A stretch of DNA of 28,291 nucleotides from IMG/VR virus record IMGVR_UViG_3300015360_000156, positions 1 through 28,291 of that record. One strand, given 5' to 3'. Under the pieces are notes generated by a model that saw only the letters and a program-made list of their open reading frames with translations, was not told the DNA's origin and made no database searches. A program made the position numbers and the translations under genes. This DNA comes from a virus. Every line of letters begins with the position of its first letter. Position 1 is the first letter of the stretch. This document shows positions 1 through 7,449 of the stretch, piece by piece.

Positions 1-93
1 CAAGACGTGGGCACGCTCACGGTGTCGGGCCAGGCCGAGAGCTGGGCGATCCTCGAAGTGGTGCTCGGCCAGCCCGCGCAGGTGGTCCCGTGA
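1..93 (+). CDS. 3' end of an unidentified protein (partial)
   Basis: Frame 1 is open from the window edge to a TGA at 91-93 and gives 30 residues ending GQPAQVVP. The stretch is mildly hydrophobic with no recognisable motif, so no function can be given. It is accepted as a gene end because the next gene starts with a GTG overlapping its stop (GTGA at 90-93), the tight coupling seen elsewhere in this genome. The rest of the gene lies outside the window. Confidence 0.5.
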   Translation, partial: QDVGTLTVSGQAESWAILEVVLGQPAQVVP

Positions 94-257
94 ACCAGAG
101 CCCGTACCCGAGCCCCCTATGTTATGTAGGGTCGGCGCTGTTCCTCGGGGGGTTGTGGTTTTACCTCCCCGTCTCGGTGGGTGTGGTGGTGATCTACAGC
201 GCCTGCCTGTGGTGCCAGTTGTGCGCGTCTAAGCAAGGCATGGACACATGCGACTGA
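90..257 (+). CDS. Small Cys-rich single-span membrane protein
   Basis: A 55-residue reading frame starts at a GTG that overlaps the preceding stop and ends at a TGA inside the start of the HU-like gene. An AGG about 7 bases upstream could serve as a weak ribosome binding site. Residues about 12-40 are a continuous hydrophobic stretch long enough to cross a membrane. A CxxCxxC run (C39, C42, C45) follows at its cytoplasmic or periplasmic edge, with further Cys at 11 and 54. Families of this size are poorly conserved in phages. Roles such as an early host-membrane factor or a lysis accessory are possible but nothing in the sequence decides between them. The overlaps at both ends are the main argument that it is real. 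Confidence 0.5.
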   Translation: MNQSPYPSPLCYVGSALFLGGLWFYLPVSVGVVVIYSACLWCQLCASKQGMDTCD

Positions 258-562
258 TGCTGAAAAACGGAACGCCCAACCTTCACGCCATCGTGGCGCA
301 GAAGTTGGGGCTGTCCCTCAAGGACGCATCTGAGGTGGTAGCACTGTTCCACGATGCCATGTCCGAAGTCCTGGTGCGTCGGGGGGAGATCTTCCTACCG
401 GGCATCGGTCGGTTGACGGTTCGGGATACTCCGGCCAGAAAACGCTACGATCCAGATCGCCAGGTGCTCCGGGAGGAACCCCCGGGGCAAACGATCAAGT
501 TCAAGGTCTTGCCAGCGGCGCTGCGGCGCCTCAGCAAGGGCCGACAAGAACGCCCGGCATAA
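248..562 (+). CDS. HU/IHF-family DNA-bending protein
   Basis: The 104-residue product has the length and layout of HU/IHF histone-like proteins, which dimerise and bend DNA. An N-terminal helical part (about 10-45) is followed by the beta-arm core. GIGRL at 52-56 sits where HU has GFGxF. The arm segment PARKRYDP (62-69) matches the usual ARxGRNP, with P69 at the position of the intercalating proline, and an IKFKVLPAALRRL ending matches the FkaGkxLk ending of the family. This identifies the family well, but not whether it acts in replication, packaging or recombination. It leads the replication gene cluster, which favours an architectural role there. An AAGG about 10 bases upstream supports ATG 248. 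ATG 257, overlapping the upstream stop as TGATG, is an alternative that drops only three residues. Confidence 0.85.
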   Translation: MRLMLKNGTPNLHAIVAQKLGLSLKDASEVVALFHDAMSEVLVRRGEIFLPGIGRLTVRDTPARKRYDPDRQVLREEPPGQTIKFKVLPAALRRLSKGRQERPA

Positions 563-602
563 ACCGGGCTTGCATGGGCAATGCAGCTCCCCCTCTTTCA
601 CC

Positions 603-628
603 GGAGGGGGGGCAATTGCCCCCTCCCC
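603..628 (+). promoter_or_regulatory. Strong GC palindrome between the HU and primase genes
   Basis: A perfect 16-base palindrome (608-623, centred on AATT at 614-617) is extended by a G-T pair and further G-C pairs to 603/628. A second C-rich tract at about 587-593 could pair with the same G-run, giving two alternative RNA folds. There is no T-tract, so it is not a standard terminator. It lies 17 bases before the preferred primase start at 645 and could be an operator or a translation-control hairpin. Confidence 0.45.
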
Positions 629-644
629 CCCACACCAGCCGCCC

Positions 645-3206
645 ATGCTGACAGCACTCCACAACCCCTTCGTCGCTATTGTGCCGTCGATTACGACGCC
701 AGCACAAGGCACCCTTGCGGGCATTTTTGACCCCCAAATTTTGGCGGTGGATCTCGAAACGGCCCTCACCACCGAGTGGCACGACGAGGCCCTGATGGCT
801 CCCCTCAGCATCGAGCACGAGGGGCGCATCGCGCATGCTCGCCTGCTGAAGAGCCCCCAGCGCAACCGGCTCACGATGTCGCAGCTCGAAGCCATGGGGT
901 GTCGTGTGCTCGTGCAGGCGCTGATGGTCGACTGGGACAGGACACCGCACACCCCCTGGGGGAACGCCGCCCAGGCCCTCGAAGGGCTGGAGACCATGCG
1001 ACACAAGCTGGTCGGCCTGGGGCTGGAGCCCACGGCGGCGTACACCACATTGCAGGGATTGCGCCTGGTGTGGAGCCTGGACGAGCCCCTAGCGCCGGCG
1101 GATTTTGAGCGCCTGGCAGCGGGTTTTTGGTGCGAACTCTACCAGCACCAGATCACCACAGACCCCCTGTTCGACTCGACTCGGGTGCAGAAGCTGCCCA
1201 AGATCTTGCGCAGCGGGGCCCCCACATGGGAGCAGCCGTGGCTGCAACTGTGCCTTGCCGACACGGGGCTTGACCCGCGGCGTATCACGTTCCGCGACCC
1301 CACCGAAGTGCGCTCGATTGCGCGGGGTACGGGCGCGATGCTTGTGCCTCCGCGGGCGCTCAGCCGCAAGACACGCACCGTCCCGGTGCCGATCAACGAC
1401 AAGTTGCCCGACGCCGAGACGGCGTGGACGCTGGCCTGGAAGCCCGACGGGCGCCCGCAGCCGTGGGCACAGGAGCTGCGCAGTTACTTGTCCATGGATC
1501 TGCGCACGCGGATCTACGTGCAGCCTGAGTCTTGGGCGTCGGGAGCACGCAACACGGTGCTGGCTAGTGCGGTGGGCAGCATATGCCGCGCCGCGGTGCG
1601 CATCGAGGGGGCGAGCCCCGAAGCCGTGTACGGCCTGCTGATCCCCTTGCTCCAGCTCATGGAGCCGGACGAGGAGACCAAGAGCTGGTTCGAGATCGCG
1701 TGGTCGATGGTGGTCCGCTTCTGGGTGGCCCAGACGATCCACGAGGAGCAATTGACGCAGACCAAGAAGGAAACGGTCGCGACTCTGGTGGACAAGATCC
1801 GGAGCATATACCCGGACATGCACGGTCTCGAGGACGAGAGGGTAGAGGCGTCGATCGCGCACCGGGCCATACTGGCGCAGAGCTACGGGGTCTGCTACAC
1901 GCTGGAGGCGTCGGGCGAATACTCCCCCTTCGCGATGCAGTGGGACGCGGCGGTCCGCCGTGTGATGAGCTGCCCGGTGCTGAGCCCGTTCGCTGGGCAC
2001 CTCGTCAAGGACACGGGCGCTGGCCGATACTCAGACGCCGACTATCGGATGCTGCGCACACCGATTCAGGAGGTCCACTACCGGTCCTGGGGGGCCAGCG
2101 ACTACGCATTCAATTCCGAGCGGGGGTGGGTGCTCACTTTGCGATGCCACCGCGTGGACGACACGATTTTGCCCGTCTACCACCACCTGGTGGACGTGTG
2201 GCTCCGCGAGCTTGCCGGGGAGTCCTGGCCGGTTTTCGAGCGGTACCTGATGTCGGTCACCAACACCCGGTACCCCACGGCGGCGTTGTCCCTGCACGGC
2301 GTGAAGCACGCCGGCAAAGGGCTACTGGCTGCGTGCCTGGCTGCCTTGTTCCGCGGCAAGGTGCCCGTGCGCGACTACGGCACCAGCGACTTTACCGCGG
2401 AGCTGCTCATCCAAAACCCGGTGTTCTTCTACGACGAGATGAAGCCCGAGGGGATGAAGACAAAACGCATTGACGGCCTGGTCCGCGAGATGAGCGTGGG
2501 GGGCACGTTCCTCGCCAACCGCAAGTACCGGGACCGGGTGACAGTCGAACTCTACCCGCGCTTCGTTTTCGCGGCGAACAACGAGGGCTTGATCGCAGCT
2601 CTCATGGGCTCCGGCGAACAGACCCGGCACGACACGCAAGCCATCGGCGAGCGGGTCATCATCCTCAAGGCTGGGGCGGGATCCCCTGGGGCGATGCGCA
2701 GACTGGAGGCCGACCACCGCGCGGAGCTGGTCCATGTGGTCACCCAGCACATGCGCTGGATGGCTGAGAGCGTGCCGGAGTGGAAGCCTGTTGAGCGGTT
2801 CCTCGTGGGAGGGAACGCGGCCAGCGAAGCATGGCTGGCCAAAGCGGGCTTGCGCTCCGCTAGTGCGCAAGCGGTCCTGCGCGTCCTGGCAGGCTGGCTC
2901 GGTGACGAGGCCATGCCGGTCCCTTGCACGATCGTGGACATGGAGTTCCGCCTGGGGCTCACGGCGATCTTCAAACGGCTGGAATACCAGAGAATCAACA
3001 TCACCCACCACCAGCTTGCAAACACGCTCCGGATGGTGGATGCTGAGGCTCACAAGGCCACCAGAAACGGCGTGCCCGTGTACGTGTTACGCGTGCCCGT
3101 GGTGGTGAGGTCTTTGATTGCACAAGACATCGACCTAAACCCCAACATGGCCGTCCGCGCGGTCCTCAGAGACCATGAGCCTCACACCCTTGCCCTCTTC
3201 GAATAA
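645..3206 (+). CDS. Primase-polymerase / SF3 helicase fusion (replicative primase-helicase)
   Basis: Phage replication protein predicted to synthesise primers and unwind DNA. With the start at ATG 645 it has 853 residues. The N-terminal half resembles the archaeo-eukaryotic primase fold: a D96-x-D98 metal motif after a hydrophobic strand, then a TLQGLRLVWSL segment at the usual S-G-H-hydrophobic-W position, then a DSTRVQKLPKILRSG segment matching the RvxRlPG region. The C-terminal half has the SF3/DUF5906-like ATPase: Walker A G552-x4-GK558-G559, Walker B YDE (D597, E598), sensor asparagines N645/N646 in FAANNEG, and a C-terminal winged-helix-like end. The GKG form of Walker A is known in DUF5906-type proteins and need not mean loss of activity. 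The frame is open from an ATG at 570, but that adds 25 low-complexity residues read through the palindrome. The sequence at 645 has a C-rich leader like other genes here. Residues 710-726 carry the peptide shared with the nuclease. Confidence 0.8.
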   Translation: MLTALHNPFVAIVPSITTPAQGTLAGIFDPQILAVDLETALTTEWHDEALMAPLSIEHEGRIAHARLLKSPQRNRLTMSQLEAMGCRVLVQALMVDWDRTPHTPWGNAAQALEGLETMRHKLVGLGLEPTAAYTTLQGLRLVWSLDEPLAPADFERLAAGFWCELYQHQITTDPLFDSTRVQKLPKILRSGAPTWEQPWLQLCLADTGLDPRRITFRDPTEVRSIARGTGAMLVPPRALSRKTRTVPVPINDKLPDAETAWTLAWKPDGRPQPWAQELRSYLSMDLRTRIYVQPESWASGARNTVLASAVGSICRAAVRIEGASPEAVYGLLIPLLQLMEPDEETKSWFEIAWSMVVRFWVAQTIHEEQLTQTKKETVATLVDKIRSIYPDMHGLEDERVEASIAHRAILAQSYGVCYTLEASGEYSPFAMQWDAAVRRVMSCPVLSPFAGHLVKDTGAGRYSDADYRMLRTPIQEVHYRSWGASDYAFNSERGWVLTLRCHRVDDTILPVYHHLVDVWLRELAGESWPVFERYLMSVTNTRYPTAALSLHGVKHAGKGLLAACLAALFRGKVPVRDYGTSDFTAELLIQNPVFFYDEMKPEGMKTKRIDGLVREMSVGGTFLANRKYRDRVTVELYPRFVFAANNEGLIAALMGSGEQTRHDTQAIGERVIILKAGAGSPGAMRRLEADHRAELVHVVTQHMRWMAESVPEWKPVERFLVGGNAASEAWLAKAGLRSASAQAVLRVLAGWLGDEAMPVPCTIVDMEFRLGLTAIFKRLEYQRINITHHQLANTLRMVDAEAHKATRNGVPVYVLRVPVVVRSLIAQDIDLNPNMAVRAVLRDHEPHTLALFE
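2772..2823 (+). repeat. Copy 1 of a 52-bp in-frame repeat (primase copy)
   Basis: This segment matches 5038-5089 at 48 of 52 positions, with the first 27 bases identical. It is read in the same frame in both genes and encodes VPEWKPVER, two variable residues, then V-x-GN-x-A. In the primase it lies between the ATPase core and the C-terminal winged-helix-like region. Confidence 0.9.
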
Positions 3207-5418
3207 TAGTCTTGCCGCCCGGGGCGAGCGCAAGACGGCGTTCATTGACGGGCGGCTGCACATCAGCGCGACGCGGGTGGCCATGTGGCGCATGTGCCAG
3301 CGCAAGTGGTACCTCCAGCAGCTTGCGGGCTTGCCGAGCAAGCCCACCAAGGCCCAGATCTTCGGCACTGTGATGCACTCCCTCGTGGAGCGCGAGCTGC
3401 TGGGCAAGGACCCCTTCTGCTTGGGGTGGGACAAGGGCTTGTCGATGCCGCAGATCGAGCTGCTGCGGGAGCTGCTCAAGAACGGCATCGAGACGGGGAT
3501 CATCCACGCCAGCCCGGGGCAGCTCGTGGAGTGGGACTTCCAGGTTGACTTGGACGATTACCTGGGGGTGCCCGTGCGGCTGGAGGGTCAGGTGGACCTG
3601 GTCCGGAGGGCAGAAGGCATCCTGACCATCATCGACCACAAGACGGTGGGGGATGCCAAGTGGGCCTTGAAGGCCGCGGACCTCCTGCACGACACGCAGA
3701 TCACCATCTATGCAGAGGCGACGGCGCGCCAGCTAGGGTTCGAGTCAGAAGTGGGAGTAGCCCACAACCACTTCCACAAGAAAACTGGTAAGGTAACGAC
3801 AACGGTCCTGCACGAGGCGCTCCTCTCCCCGGCCATGCGTGCTCGGGTCTGGCAAGACCTGCTCAAGGACGCACGGGCCATGTACGCCATGGCAATCGCC
3901 AAGGAGACAGCATGGGAGAAGATCCATGCCCCCACGCAGGTCGGTGCGTGCTCAGCTTACGGGGGGTGCGAGATGGTGCCCCTATGCACCCACGTTGAAT
4001 CCCCCAAACAATACATCCTCCGCATGGCTCGTGTAGAGCAGGCGGGGGAGCAAGGCGGCAAGTTCCGGTTCGGGCCGCCCGAGATCCAGTCCCCAAGCAC
4101 ACCTTTTCCGATGAATAAAGACCTTTTCGCTGCATTCAAGCGCCCCGGCGGGTCGCCCTCCGCGGGACCTATCCCCACCCCCTCCAACATCAATCCCCGC
4201 CCTGAAGCGGCGAAGGTGGCCGTCCAAGCGCGGGCCGCTTCGGCCCAGGCGCAACCCGCCCAGGCACGGGAGACCAACCCCCCCTGGGCGGACCCCCGCT
4301 GCATTGCATGCAAAGGGGCGGGCGTCAACTCCCAGGGCTACCCGTGTCGCATCTGCGACGGGCGCGCTGCGCGCGGGGGACTGCCCACGTCTGCCGCTTG
4401 CCATGCGCAGGTCGTGAACGGAGTACTGGTGTGGCAGACGCCGGAGGGCGAGGCCGGGGGCGGGGCAGCGGTCGAGACCCAGCGCCTAGAGCCGGCAGCC
4501 GAACTGGCTGAGGAAGTAGACGAAGCAGAGTACTCCTTTGACGAGGAGCAAGAGCAAGAGCAAGAGCCGGAGCCGGAGCAAGAGCCGGAGCCGGAGGAAG
4601 AGCAAGAGCAGGATGCCCTGCCCCAAAACGAGCCGCTGTCAGTGGAGACGGTGAAGCAGGCGATCTTGGGGCTGCTACCCGCCGATGGAAGCGCCATCGG
4701 CAACGTGCGGTGCCGCGGGCTAGTCTCCCAAGGTCTCAGCGTCGAGCTGAGCCAAGACGACTACAACCGCGCGCGTGACATGCTTGTTGTGGAGGGCGCT
4801 CTTGAGCGCGGGAGCGGACGAGGGGGCAGCATCAAGCGCCCGACGCTGACCCCGCACGGCCTGCGCCCTGTGGCCATGTCGGGCATCGTGAATGCCGGGC
4901 CGCCTCTGGCTACTGCTCCGGTGATGTCCAAGCCCGCGCCCTCGGGCGCGATCAAGATCGAGCCCTTGACCGACGTGCGCCGGTTGGTGCCCGCCCCGAG
5001 CGCCACCCCGCCCCCGCCGGCCAAGGCGGAGGCTACGGTGCCGGAGTGGAAGCCTGTTGAGCGGCTCCACGTGGCAGGGAACGTGGCCCCGCAGGCCAAG
5101 GTGGAGGCTGCGGCGGCTACGGTGCCGTCCCAACAGCCCCCGGTGCTCTACATCGGCTGTGCCCCCGTGGGAGTCATGGAGCAAACCATGGACGAACTCT
5201 TGACCGAGACGCGCGTGGCACTCCTGGACGGCCGCCAGTTGGCGGCCTGGTGGGGCATGGACTTTTTCAAGCGTCGCGATGCCCTGGTTGCGGCGGTGGT
5301 GCAGGCCGTGCAGGCCGAACCCCGCAGTTTGGTCGCGTCCAAAACGCCCGGCCAAGAAGGGCTCGAAGTGTTGGCGGTGCTGCGAGGCATCTACGGCCAG
5401 ATTGTCGAGAGCTACTGA
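3175..5418 (+). CDS. Composite Cas4/RecB-type PD-(D/E)XK nuclease with zinc knuckle and winged-helix domain
   Basis: A 747-residue protein overlapping the primase gene by 32 bases. Residues about 28-275 form a RecB/Cas4-like nuclease: GTVMH (H68), GQVD (D141), and a D154-H-K156 active-site pair, plus four cysteines (C41, C259, C265, C271) placed like the iron-sulphur cluster of Cas4 and AddB. Such enzymes trim single-stranded or double-strand-break ends. After a Pro/Ala linker comes a Cys4 knuckle (C376, C379, C391, C394; CxxCxGxG...CxxC, DnaJ-like). Next are an acidic Glu/Gln/Pro run (about 457-479), a winged-helix-like region (about 490-560) ending in the GSGRGGSIKR style seen at the C-terminus of some methyltransferases, the peptide shared with the primase (622-638), and a conserved-looking C-terminal block (about 655-747). 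Typical Cas4-like phage nucleases are 200-350 residues, so the long tail is unusual. The next gene encodes a helicase, suggesting a nuclease-helicase pair. Confidence 0.85.
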   Translation: MSLTPLPSSNNSLAARGERKTAFIDGRLHISATRVAMWRMCQRKWYLQQLAGLPSKPTKAQIFGTVMHSLVERELLGKDPFCLGWDKGLSMPQIELLRELLKNGIETGIIHASPGQLVEWDFQVDLDDYLGVPVRLEGQVDLVRRAEGILTIIDHKTVGDAKWALKAADLLHDTQITIYAEATARQLGFESEVGVAHNHFHKKTGKVTTTVLHEALLSPAMRARVWQDLLKDARAMYAMAIAKETAWEKIHAPTQVGACSAYGGCEMVPLCTHVESPKQYILRMARVEQAGEQGGKFRFGPPEIQSPSTPFPMNKDLFAAFKRPGGSPSAGPIPTPSNINPRPEAAKVAVQARAASAQAQPAQARETNPPWADPRCIACKGAGVNSQGYPCRICDGRAARGGLPTSAACHAQVVNGVLVWQTPEGEAGGGAAVETQRLEPAAELAEEVDEAEYSFDEEQEQEQEPEPEQEPEPEEEQEQDALPQNEPLSVETVKQAILGLLPADGSAIGNVRCRGLVSQGLSVELSQDDYNRARDMLVVEGALERGSGRGGSIKRPTLTPHGLRPVAMSGIVNAGPPLATAPVMSKPAPSGAIKIEPLTDVRRLVPAPSATPPPPAKAEATVPEWKPVERLHVAGNVAPQAKVEAAAATVPSQQPPVLYIGCAPVGVMEQTMDELLTETRVALLDGRQLAAWWGMDFFKRRDALVAAVVQAVQAEPRSLVASKTPGQEGLEVLAVLRGIYGQIVESY
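4543..4611 (+). repeat. Hexanucleotide-type low-complexity tract encoding an acidic linker
   Basis: Alternating GAGCAA and GAGCCG units encode a Glu/Gln/Pro-rich linker in the nuclease, between the zinc knuckle and the winged-helix region. The pattern suggests slippage-driven expansion, so length variation between related phages is expected. Confidence 0.8.
5038..5089 (+). repeat. Copy 2 of the 52-bp in-frame repeat (nuclease copy)
   Basis: Near-identical partner of 2772-2823 with four mismatches, all after the first 27 bases. It encodes residues 622-638 of the nuclease and is flanked by short Ala/Glu/Pro-rich stretches (EATVP before, AATVP after), as expected for a motif displayed in a flexible linker. 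Confidence 0.9.
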
Positions 5419-5421
5419 GCC

Positions 5422-7425
5422 ATGCAATTCAGAGCACACGCCCTGATGTCGGTAGGGTGGGAGGAGCGCGAGCGGATGCGCATCCTCGAGCTGCCCGTGC
5501 TAGGCCCCTTGGCCCCAGAAGAGGTTGAGGAAGCGTCTCGCATGGCACTGCGTGCGTCCGTGTTTGCCCAAGGCGAGCGGCTCCTGGAGCCGCAAGCCTC
5601 AATGTACTTGACCCTGCTTGAAAGCCCTCATGGGGGAGCGTTCGCGCCCGTCCCTGTGGGCTACGGCAAGTCGGGATGCGCTCTGCTGGCCGCCAAGGTG
5701 GCGATCGAGCAGGGCGCATCCCGCGTGATGATCGTCGTACCCGCCAGTGCGCTGTTTCAGTTTAGACAGATCGACGTGCCTATGTGGCGACGGATGGCGC
5801 AGCTTCCCTACCAGGTGCGCGACGTCTCATCCCCTGGCCCTCGCGCCCGAGATGCGATGTACCGCGTGGCAGCGCCGGGGGTGTACCTGTGCAGCTACCA
5901 CAGTTTGAGCCGCAAGGACAGCACAGATATGCTCGAAGCCTTGCACCCGCAGATGTTGATTTTCGACGAGGCCCACCACGTCGCCCAATCGAGTGCGGTG
6001 CGCAGCAGCCGCGTGTTCGCGCGCGACGGGTTCCTCGCCCAAGCGGAGGAGAAGATGCGCCCCTGCCGGGTCATCGCCATGTCTGCCACCATCAGCGACA
6101 AGCGGCTGGGGGATTACCAACACCTCATGGCCGCGGCGCTCGGCGAGTCCTCGCCGATGCCCTTATCGAAAACGGTGCTCTACAACTGGGGCGCGTCCCT
6201 TGACGCCGCTTCCGATGGCATCGGGCAGGCGGGGCCCGCACTGCTCTCGTTGCCGGGCTGGGCCCGGACCACGTTGGGCATCAACGTCGAGTCCGGCCAG
6301 ATGGGCCTGCGCCGCGCTTACAAGTTGCGCATGGTCACGGCTCCGGGCGTAATCACGATGCCGCAGCAGACGCTCAAGACCAGCGTGGAACTCGACCTCG
6401 ATCGAGTGCCGATGCCGGCCGATGACCCGGGCATCCAGCAGGTGCTCGAGATGGCCACGCAAGTTGAAGCGGGCCAGACCCCGAGCGGGGATGAGATCGA
6501 CAGCGAGATGCACAAGTGGCGGTACCTACGCGACCTCGCCGCGGGGCACTACCACCTGCTATACTGGCCGGAGGACGCCCCCAAGGACACGCTGGACCGC
6601 AGCAAGGCCCACTTGGACATCGTGCAGGAGTACCACCGCGAGCTGCGTGCGTACCTCAACGACCATGCTATCCTTCGCCTGGACACCCCGGCGCTGGTGG
6701 GTGCCTACTTCGCGCGGACCAAGGGCCCGGGGGTCCTGCCCGAGCACCTCTGGCCCTTGTGGGAGGCGGCGAAGGCTGCGGAGTTCCCGGGAATGCTCCA
6801 GCGCAACAGCCGCTTCGTCCGGGTCAGCTCCTACAAGGTAGATGCTGCCGTGCGGTGGGCCCAGGCCCTGCTGAAGCAGCACAAGGGCGTGTGCCCGGGA
6901 GCGCTGATCTGGTACGAGAACATCGGGACTGGGATCTGGCTAAAAGAGGCCCTTGACAAGGCAGGATTGCCGACGCTACACTGCCCGGCAGGTAAGGCGT
7001 CGAACGAAGCCATCGCCAGCCCCCAAGCCCGAACGCGCTTCGTGCTGGCGTCGATCCCTGCCCACGGGCAGAGCAAGCAACTACATGATTTCCAACACAA
7101 CTACATCGTGCAGCCGCCCCGGCAGGCAAAGACGATGGAACAGATGCTTGGACGCACGCACCGCACCCGGCAAACTGCTGACAGCCTGCTTTACCCGCTA
7201 TGCGTGGGTCCATCGTTTGACGATGAAGTGCTCGCAGCGTGCTTGGTTGACAGCCTGTACCAACACTTCACCTTGGGCGATCCGCGCAAGGTCATATATG
7301 GCACATGGCGCACCGCGCCGGTGCTCTACCCACCCGAGTTCCTGCATGCGCGGGGGCTCGAGTGCCGTGTACTTGATGAGCGCGAACGTCGCGCCCTGAG
7401 AGCACGCTTCCAGCCAGACCCCTGA
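5422..7425 (+). CDS. DEAH-type superfamily 2 helicase
   Basis: A 667-residue ATP-dependent helicase/translocase. Motifs in order: Walker A PVGYGKS (K83, S84), motif II DEAH (182-185) in the form IFDEAHHVA, motif III SAT (221-223), and motif VI QMLGRTHRTRQ (Q574, R578, R581). The first RecA-like domain spans about 55-240. The second, from about 480 to 620, is separated by a long insert (about 250-470). The start is four bases after the nuclease stop. Adjacent PD-(D/E)XK nuclease and SF2 helicase genes in a phage replication module suggest joint DNA unwinding and end processing, in the manner of AddAB or Dna2 but as separate proteins. This pairing is an inference. The substrate (D-loop, R-loop, fork) cannot be read from sequence. 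Confidence 0.85.
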   Translation: MQFRAHALMSVGWEERERMRILELPVLGPLAPEEVEEASRMALRASVFAQGERLLEPQASMYLTLLESPHGGAFAPVPVGYGKSGCALLAAKVAIEQGASRVMIVVPASALFQFRQIDVPMWRRMAQLPYQVRDVSSPGPRARDAMYRVAAPGVYLCSYHSLSRKDSTDMLEALHPQMLIFDEAHHVAQSSAVRSSRVFARDGFLAQAEEKMRPCRVIAMSATISDKRLGDYQHLMAAALGESSPMPLSKTVLYNWGASLDAASDGIGQAGPALLSLPGWARTTLGINVESGQMGLRRAYKLRMVTAPGVITMPQQTLKTSVELDLDRVPMPADDPGIQQVLEMATQVEAGQTPSGDEIDSEMHKWRYLRDLAAGHYHLLYWPEDAPKDTLDRSKAHLDIVQEYHRELRAYLNDHAILRLDTPALVGAYFARTKGPGVLPEHLWPLWEAAKAAEFPGMLQRNSRFVRVSSYKVDAAVRWAQALLKQHKGVCPGALIWYENIGTGIWLKEALDKAGLPTLHCPAGKASNEAIASPQARTRFVLASIPAHGQSKQLHDFQHNYIVQPPRQAKTMEQMLGRTHRTRQTADSLLYPLCVGPSFDDEVLAACLVDSLYQHFTLGDPRKVIYGTWRTAPVLYPPEFLHARGLECRVLDERERRALRARFQPDP

Positions 7426-7449
7426 CCCCTAACCCCAGAGAAAGAGACT

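Noticed and set aside
570-644. Upstream ATG 570 as primase start
   Set aside because: It adds 25 Pro/Gly/Ser residues read through the palindrome, with no Shine-Dalgarno. It cannot be excluded, but ATG 645 fits better.
1089-2000. 303-codon minus-strand frame opposite the primase gene
   Set aside because: It is a shadow of the primase frame, with Arg-rich low-complexity sequence and no plausible ribosome binding site. The same applies to the other long antisense frames over 2322-3053, 4720-5439, 23831-25117 and 26866-28167.
2298-2324. Inactive Walker A (GKG rather than GKS/T) in the helicase
   Set aside because: GKG is seen in active-looking DUF5906-type phage helicases as far as I know, and Walker B and sensor residues are intact, so decay is not supported.
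4543-4611. Iteron-like origin in the hexanucleotide tract
   Set aside because: The units are irregular GAGCAA/GAGCCG inside a coding frame and are better explained as a linker expansion. No AT-rich unwinding region is adjacent.
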